From positions 1 to 36,686 of the forward strand of contig JABXKB010000007.1 in assembly GCA_013375485.1 (NCBI GenBank): a DNA stretch of 36,686 nt, given 5' to 3'. The position numbers and the translations under genes were made by a program. This document shows, piece by piece, positions 31,725-36,686 of the stretch; within the stretch, counting starts at the first letter, position 1; the number at the start of each line of letters is the position of its first letter. This DNA is from Promethearchaeota archaeon (GTDB taxonomy: Archaea > Asgardarchaeota > Lokiarchaeia > Sigyniarchaeales > SOKP01). The notes below the pieces were generated by a model. It was not told the origin of the DNA. It searched no databases and was given only the letters and a program-made list of their open reading frames with translations.

Positions 31725-32282
31725 ATGTCTTATCGAGGAAAAGTAATTCTTTGTGGAGACGCGGGGGTTGGTAAAACTAGCCTATTAGCTCAATATGTTG
31801 ATAATCAATTTAGTGAAGAGTACCATCAAACGATTGGAGCTAATTTTTTAATAAAGGAAATTGATTTAAGTAAAGTAATTGATAAATTAGACATAAAAAA
31901 CCCGAAATTAAAGAAAGATATTAAACAAAAAGGATTCAAACTATACTTTTGGGATATCGGGGGTCAAACTGACAAACTTTGGGCTAATGAGTATTATTTC
32001 GTCCAAGCAGTTGGAGCAATGGTTATTTTTAGTTTAGATAAAGTTTCTTCCTTTGAACAAATAGATTTTTGGATTTCAAAACTAAAGGAATTAAGTGGAG
32101 ATGTACCATATATAATAATCGGAAATAAAACAGATTTAAAAAGAGAGCTCAATGAAGACAACATTAAAAGTAAGGTTAAAGAATTAGGAGTTGAATATTT
32201 TGAGACATCTGCAAAATTGGATGAGAATGTAGATAAGGTATTCGAGACTTTGTCAGTTCAAATTCTAAATAAACTAAAATGA
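31725..32282 (+). CDS. Rab/Ras-like small GTPase
   Basis: GDAGVGKTSLL, TIGANF, WDIGGQ, GNKTDL, ETSAK: all five G boxes present. Confidence 0.93.
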   Translation: MSYRGKVILCGDAGVGKTSLLAQYVDNQFSEEYHQTIGANFLIKEIDLSKVIDKLDIKNPKLKKDIKQKGFKLYFWDIGGQTDKLWANEYYFVQAVGAMVIFSLDKVSSFEQIDFWISKLKELSGDVPYIIIGNKTDLKRELNEDNIKSKVKELGVEYFETSAKLDENVDKVFETLSVQILNKLK

Positions 32283-32519
32283 ATTTAAAATAAATATAAA
32301 ATAACTAAATAAATTTAAATTGTTTAATTATTAATTAAATAGTTTTACGATAATTTTATCTGAATAAATAACAAATAAAACAATTTGTATTATATTAAAA
32401 TATTCAATATTGAAATTAGACATAAAGTTCTCATTATATTTAAAATTTAAAATATTCTTAGTTATTAATTAAGGTTAAAAAATATTACTGGATTTATTGA
32501 ATATAATCAGTCTTATAAT

Positions 32520-33251
32520 ATGAGTATTTTACTAATTCCCATTGCTCCGTTATCTAGAACTAAATCTCGCTTGAGAGATTGTTTTTCAACTGAACAACTT
32601 AAAGAATTAACAATAGCAATGTTTAAGGATCTCGGGAATATATTAACTAAAGTAAATTGTTTTGATGAAAAAATTGTGTATTGTAATACCAGTAAAATAT
32701 TAGAACTTGCAAATGATTACGATTTAGTAGGGATTAAAGAGACTATATCAACTCCACCTAAATCATTCGATAATGTTATTGAAGATCTTAACAACATCGC
32801 CATAAAAAAATATAAAGCAACCCAAACTGTGTTCTCATTTCTCGATTTAATTTTAATTACTGCTAATAACTTCTATGAAATTTTTTCCCTCTTAAGTAAA
32901 AACCAATTAGTAATATGCCCTGCTATTCATTCCGCTGGAATTTCTATACTTGGAAGAAATCCACCTGATATAATATCTTCTTATTTTTCAGATCCAAATA
33001 TCCCCTCTTTATTAGCTCTATTTAACAATGCTTCAAAAAACGATATTGACAAAATCGCTATATATGATTCTTTTAGAGCTGGTTTTGATATTGATATCAA
33101 ACAAGATTTAGTGTTGGCTTTTGAATATCTAAAGGTATTTAATTTAACGCACACTAATGTCTATAAATTTTTAAAAAGGAATTTAAGACTATCATTTAAG
33201 AAAAGAAATCAGATTAATAATCGATCTTTTGAAATAATAGAAAGAGAATAA
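32520..33251 (+). CDS. cofC: CofC-like guanylyltransferase (2-phospho-L-lactate/PEP guanylyltransferase family)
   Basis: N-terminal LLIPIAPLSRTKSRLRDCFSTEQLKELTIAMFKDL; VICPAIHSAGISILGRNPPDII; AGFDIDIKQDL, as in CofC. Confidence 0.65.
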   Translation: MSILLIPIAPLSRTKSRLRDCFSTEQLKELTIAMFKDLGNILTKVNCFDEKIVYCNTSKILELANDYDLVGIKETISTPPKSFDNVIEDLNNIAIKKYKATQTVFSFLDLILITANNFYEIFSLLSKNQLVICPAIHSAGISILGRNPPDIISSYFSDPNIPSLLALFNNASKNDIDKIAIYDSFRAGFDIDIKQDLVLAFEYLKVFNLTHTNVYKFLKRNLRLSFKKRNQINNRSFEIIERE

Positions 33252-33255
33252 AAGT

Positions 33256-34488
33256 TTATAAAGTAAAAGTTATATTTATTTTTATTTCTTCCTTTAAGAT
33301 TTCTTCTATTAACTTCTGAAATTCTTCCCTTTCAGATTTAAGAGTGCTGAGATATCTGGTGTAATCTTTATTTTTTCGATTGTAATCTGCATCGATATGT
33401 TCAAGTTTTATTGTATTTGAGGAGATTTGATTTTTGAGATCATCTAATTTTTGAGCTAATCCTTCTTCTTCAATTTTTTTTTCTATTCCTTTTATTACTC
33501 CTTTAAGCTGTAAATAATTTTCTATATTTGTTTGTAATAATTTCTCATCAAATATTGCATTTATTTGTTCAATTGTTTTTTGTTTAGTTTCAGATTTAAG
33601 ATTTAATTTGTTTTCTTCTAAAACATGTCGTAATTGTACCATAAGACTCGTAATTTTTGGTAAATCTTTACGTTCATTACTTAGCATTTTAATTGGATTT
33701 TTAAGAAAATCTCTCAAATAATTCATATCTATATTGAGTACATGAATTGTTTCTTTTTCTAATTCAAACTTAAATTTTTTTAAAGCCTTTTTAAATCCAA
33801 TTTCATCATTTATTGACATTTGTAATTGGAATAATTTTTCTTTTTCAGCTTCTAAATCTTTAAAAAGTTCATTTTGTTCTAAGTTAATTAATTCTGAGTT
33901 TAATTCTTCTTGTTTTGTTTTTCGCTCGTCCAATTCATTTTCAAACTCCTCTAAATCTACTTTGGCGTGTTCAATATTTTCTTTTAAAGTGAAGAGTTTT
34001 GGTAATTTCTTAAGTAGATATTCAGCATCTCTAACAGTAGTATATTTTTTTCTCATGAATTCGTTTAGTTGTGCTTGTTTTTTTCCCAGTTTACGAGTAA
34101 GATATTCTAATTCTTTTATTTCTGATTGTACTTCTTTATGAAACTTGGGAAATGATTTTCTAGCGATTTCATTAATGCTAGTAAATAACTTCTTAATTGA
34201 ATTCAGTAAATCTGAAATATTATCATAATTTATTTCTTCTTCTGGAATTTGAATCTCATCAATTTCCTTTCTAATTCGACCAGAAAAAAAGTTCAGTGAT
34301 TTTTGGGCTTTTTGATCAATTTTTTCTTTCCCCGTTTCTATGAAGTGATCCAAACATACCTTTATTTGTATTAAATTCTCTCTAATATCTTGAAGAAATT
34401 TATTTGGGAATTTCTTGATTTTAGAAAATTGAGAATTGAGTTGTTCTTTATAAAAAACTTCAAATTCATCTAGGTCCTTTTCAATCAT
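33256..34488 (-). CDS. Long coiled-coil protein, unknown function
   Basis: Heptad-rich sequence throughout, no recognised domain; directly downstream of serS. Confidence 0.6.
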   Translation of the reverse strand: MIEKDLDEFEVFYKEQLNSQFSKIKKFPNKFLQDIRENLIQIKVCLDHFIETGKEKIDQKAQKSLNFFSGRIRKEIDEIQIPEEEINYDNISDLLNSIKKLFTSINEIARKSFPKFHKEVQSEIKELEYLTRKLGKKQAQLNEFMRKKYTTVRDAEYLLKKLPKLFTLKENIEHAKVDLEEFENELDERKTKQEELNSELINLEQNELFKDLEAEKEKLFQLQMSINDEIGFKKALKKFKFELEKETIHVLNIDMNYLRDFLKNPIKMLSNERKDLPKITSLMVQLRHVLEENKLNLKSETKQKTIEQINAIFDEKLLQTNIENYLQLKGVIKGIEKKIEEEGLAQKLDDLKNQISSNTIKLEHIDADYNRKNKDYTRYLSTLKSEREEFQKLIEEILKEEIKINITFTL

Positions 34489-34506
34489 TTTGCATCCTAT
34501 TAGGTT

Positions 34507-35796
34507 TTATTTTATTGCCTTAATAATCTTTCTACCATTCATGTATTGACGAAGAATATCTGGAATTGTTATTGAATGGTCCTCATTTTGATAATTTTCA
34601 AGTATACAGCAGATGGTACGTTCAGTGGCTATTGCTGTTGAATTTAATGTATGTAATACCTCTTTAGCTTGCTGAGAACCAACTTTTCCCATCCGAATTT
34701 TTAATTTTCTTGCTTGATAATCTAAGCAATTACTACATGATACTAATTCGCGATAAGTTTCAGATGCAGGAAACCATGCTTCCAAATCATACTTTTTGGC
34801 AGCATTATCATTTAATTCGCCAGACGCTATATTAGCTACTCGATAAGGGATATTTAATTCTCTAAAAAGTTCTTCTGAATTTGTAATTAACTCTTCAAAA
34901 TATTTCCACGAGTTTGTTGGTTTGCTGAAAATAAACTGCTCAACTTTTTCAAATCGATGAACTCTGAATATCCCAAGGGTATCTTTGCCATGTGATCCTG
35001 CTTCCCTTCTAAAACAAGAGGAAATTCCCGCATATTTGATTGGTAATCTTTTGGGGTCAACAATTTCGTTATAATGATAAGCAGCTAAAGATTGTTCCGA
35101 TGTTGCAATCATATATAAGTCTTCATCTTGAATTTTGTATAATTGCTCTTCAAAATCTACTAATTCTGCAGCAGCTTTCATAACTTCATATTTAGTAAAG
35201 AAGGGAGTCCACATAGGGGTAAAATTTTTGCTTATCAATTTATCTAAAGCATATTTCAAAAGGGCTAAATTAAGTAAAACCAGATCTCCTTTTAAATAAT
35301 AGAATCTTGAACCTACAACTTCAGAAGCTTTTTTAGTGTCTACACCATCAATTTTTTCAATTAAATCAACATGAGATAATGGTTTAAAATCAAATTCAGG
35401 TAATTTTCCAAAAACCCTTACAATTTCATTATCATCTTCTGTTTCACCAATGGGAACAGATTCATGTAAGATATTACCTATCTTATAACGATACTCTTCT
35501 CGCTGTTCAAGGTATTGAGCTTTTAGTTTTTCTAAATCTTCAATTTTATCCTTTATTTCTTTTGATTCCTTTATTGCTTCTTCAGCTTTTTTACTGTCTT
35601 TTGATTTTTTAAACTCTCCAATTTTAGTTGAAATTTCATTTCTATATTTCCTTAATTCTTCTATATCTTGTAGAGCGGTCCTCCATTTTATATCGTATTC
35701 TAAAACTCTTTCTGCAATTGATGGATCTTTAAACCTTTTTTTCTCCGATTCGATTATTATATCAAGATTCTTTCTGAATAATTCAATATCAAGCAA
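34507..35796 (-). CDS. serS: Seryl-tRNA synthetase (standard type)
   Basis: MLDIELFRKNLDII N-terminal arm; TPFFTKYEVMKAAAELVDFEEQLYKI; SSCFRREAGSHGKDTLGIFRVHRFEKVEQF; LNSTAIATERTICCILENYQ. TTG start with GGTGC 6 nt upstream. Confidence 0.95.
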   Translation of the reverse strand: MLDIELFRKNLDIIIESEKKRFKDPSIAERVLEYDIKWRTALQDIEELRKYRNEISTKIGEFKKSKDSKKAEEAIKESKEIKDKIEDLEKLKAQYLEQREEYRYKIGNILHESVPIGETEDDNEIVRVFGKLPEFDFKPLSHVDLIEKIDGVDTKKASEVVGSRFYYLKGDLVLLNLALLKYALDKLISKNFTPMWTPFFTKYEVMKAAAELVDFEEQLYKIQDEDLYMIATSEQSLAAYHYNEIVDPKRLPIKYAGISSCFRREAGSHGKDTLGIFRVHRFEKVEQFIFSKPTNSWKYFEELITNSEELFRELNIPYRVANIASGELNDNAAKKYDLEAWFPASETYRELVSCSNCLDYQARKLKIRMGKVGSQQAKEVLHTLNSTAIATERTICCILENYQNEDHSITIPDILRQYMNGRKIIKAIK

Positions 35797-35893
35797 GTTT
35801 TAGCACCTTCAATTATATTGGAAAAATAAATATATTGTTAGATTTATAAAATTATCATTTTATTAAAATATGAAGCTGATTCAAAAATTTAAA

Positions 35894-36079
35894 TCATTCA
35901 TGCTGAATCCTATCAACAATAGTGGAACGAGCCAAGGCGGTTTTAATCTTCCTTTTATCATAACCCACCGTATCGATAATCTTCATTATTTTTATTCTTC
36001 TAGCCTTTCCTTTCAGACCTTCTTCAAGCATAAACTCTTTTGCAAAATCTTCCTTCTTTTTCTCTTCTACCTCAGACAT
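35894..36079 (-). CDS. Small basic protein, unknown
   Basis: 61-aa ORF MSEVEEKKKEDFAKEFMLEEGLKGKARRIKIMKIIDTVGYDKRKIKTALARSTIVDRIQHE with ATG; plausible composition, upstream of and co-directional with serS. Confidence 0.45.
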   Translation of the reverse strand: MSEVEEKKKEDFAKEFMLEEGLKGKARRIKIMKIIDTVGYDKRKIKTALARSTIVDRIQHE

Positions 36080-36350
36080 AATATTAAATAATTATTTTTT
36101 CAATAAAAAATTCACGAGAAGATCTTAATACAATTATCAAAATTAAGTCCAATCATCTAAAAATATCTTATTAAAAACAAATATCTAAGATTTTCTTTTT
36201 TTTTAGAGAATTCTATTATCAAAATCAATATTATGAAAACTAATAAGAAAAAATAAATTATTTCAATAATTTCATAACGCAATAAGATTTAATGTTATAT
36301 TTCAAATCAATATAAAAGTAATGGTGAAGTTTTACAAAAAGGTGAAATAA

Positions 36351-36686
36351 TTGTCTGAAAGTCAGACCACTGTTAGAATAGGAGTCTATGTATGCGAGTG
36401 AGGAGTAAATATTAAAGCTTCCGTTGATTGTGATGCTGTTAGAGATGCTGTGGAACATATTCCGAATGTAGTGGTTGCTAAGGTGAATTCTTTTACGTGT
36501 TCTGATCCAGGACAAAACATAATACGGAATGATATTTTAGAGCAAGATTTAAATAGAATAGTTGTGGCTGCATGTACACCAAAAATCCATGAACCCACCT
36601 ATAGAGCAGTTTTAATTGAGGCAGGTTTAAGCCCATATTATTTCCAGATGGTCAATTTAAGAGAACATTGCTCTTTTGTCCATAGA
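36351..36686 (+). CDS. hdrA: Heterodisulfide reductase subunit A (HdrA), N-terminal part, with in-frame TGA (probable selenocysteine) at 36399-36401; truncated by window edge
   Basis: TTG start after GGTGA; reads MSESQTTVRIGVYVCE[TGA]GVNIKASVDCDAVRDAVEHIPNVVVAKVNSFTCSDPGQNIIRNDILEQDLNRIVVAACTPKIHEPTYRAVLIEAGLSPYYFQMVNLREHCSFVHR. HdrA N-terminal signature on both sides of the TGA. Confidence 0.88.

Noticed and set aside
36258-36598. Minus-strand ORFs 36258-36515 and 36386-36598
   Set aside because: Antisense to the hdrA frame and without protein-like conservation; the + strand HdrA reading explains the region.

Overview
AT-rich, gene-dense archaeal chromosome segment. The gene content points to an Asgard (Lokiarchaeia-like) genome: three distinct small GTPases (one truncated at the left edge with a longin/roadblock-like N-terminus, one Rag/Gtr-like with a C-terminal roadblock-like region, one Rab/Ras-like), ribosomal protein S25e, a Bud23-like methyltransferase, a histone with a Lys/Ala/Pro-rich N-terminal tail, a MoaD/ubiquitin-like protein ending in GG, and large DUF2341 surface-protein and longin-like genes. 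Other content: an intron-containing tRNA-Ser(CGA), serS, ThpR, HIT, DUF211, probable DUF2299, a CofC-like protein, a GH2 beta-galactosidase with a GPH-type symporter nearby, and a double metallophosphoesterase followed by two LbH acyltransferase-like genes. Two points stand out. (1) At the right edge the ORF track misses an hdrA gene on the + strand that reads through an in-frame TGA at 36399-36401, in the context VYVC-E-[TGA]-GVNI, a probable selenocysteine codon. (2) Three genes (Rag-like GTPase, coiled-coil/zinc-ribbon protein, HIT protein) lack an ATG where the protein should begin, but each has GGTGA, exactly 6 nt, then ATT at the expected position, suggesting AUU initiation with a fixed Shine-Dalgarno spacing. 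Two decayed gene remnants with in-frame TAA lie near the beta-galactosidase region. All calls were made by eye, with no database search.
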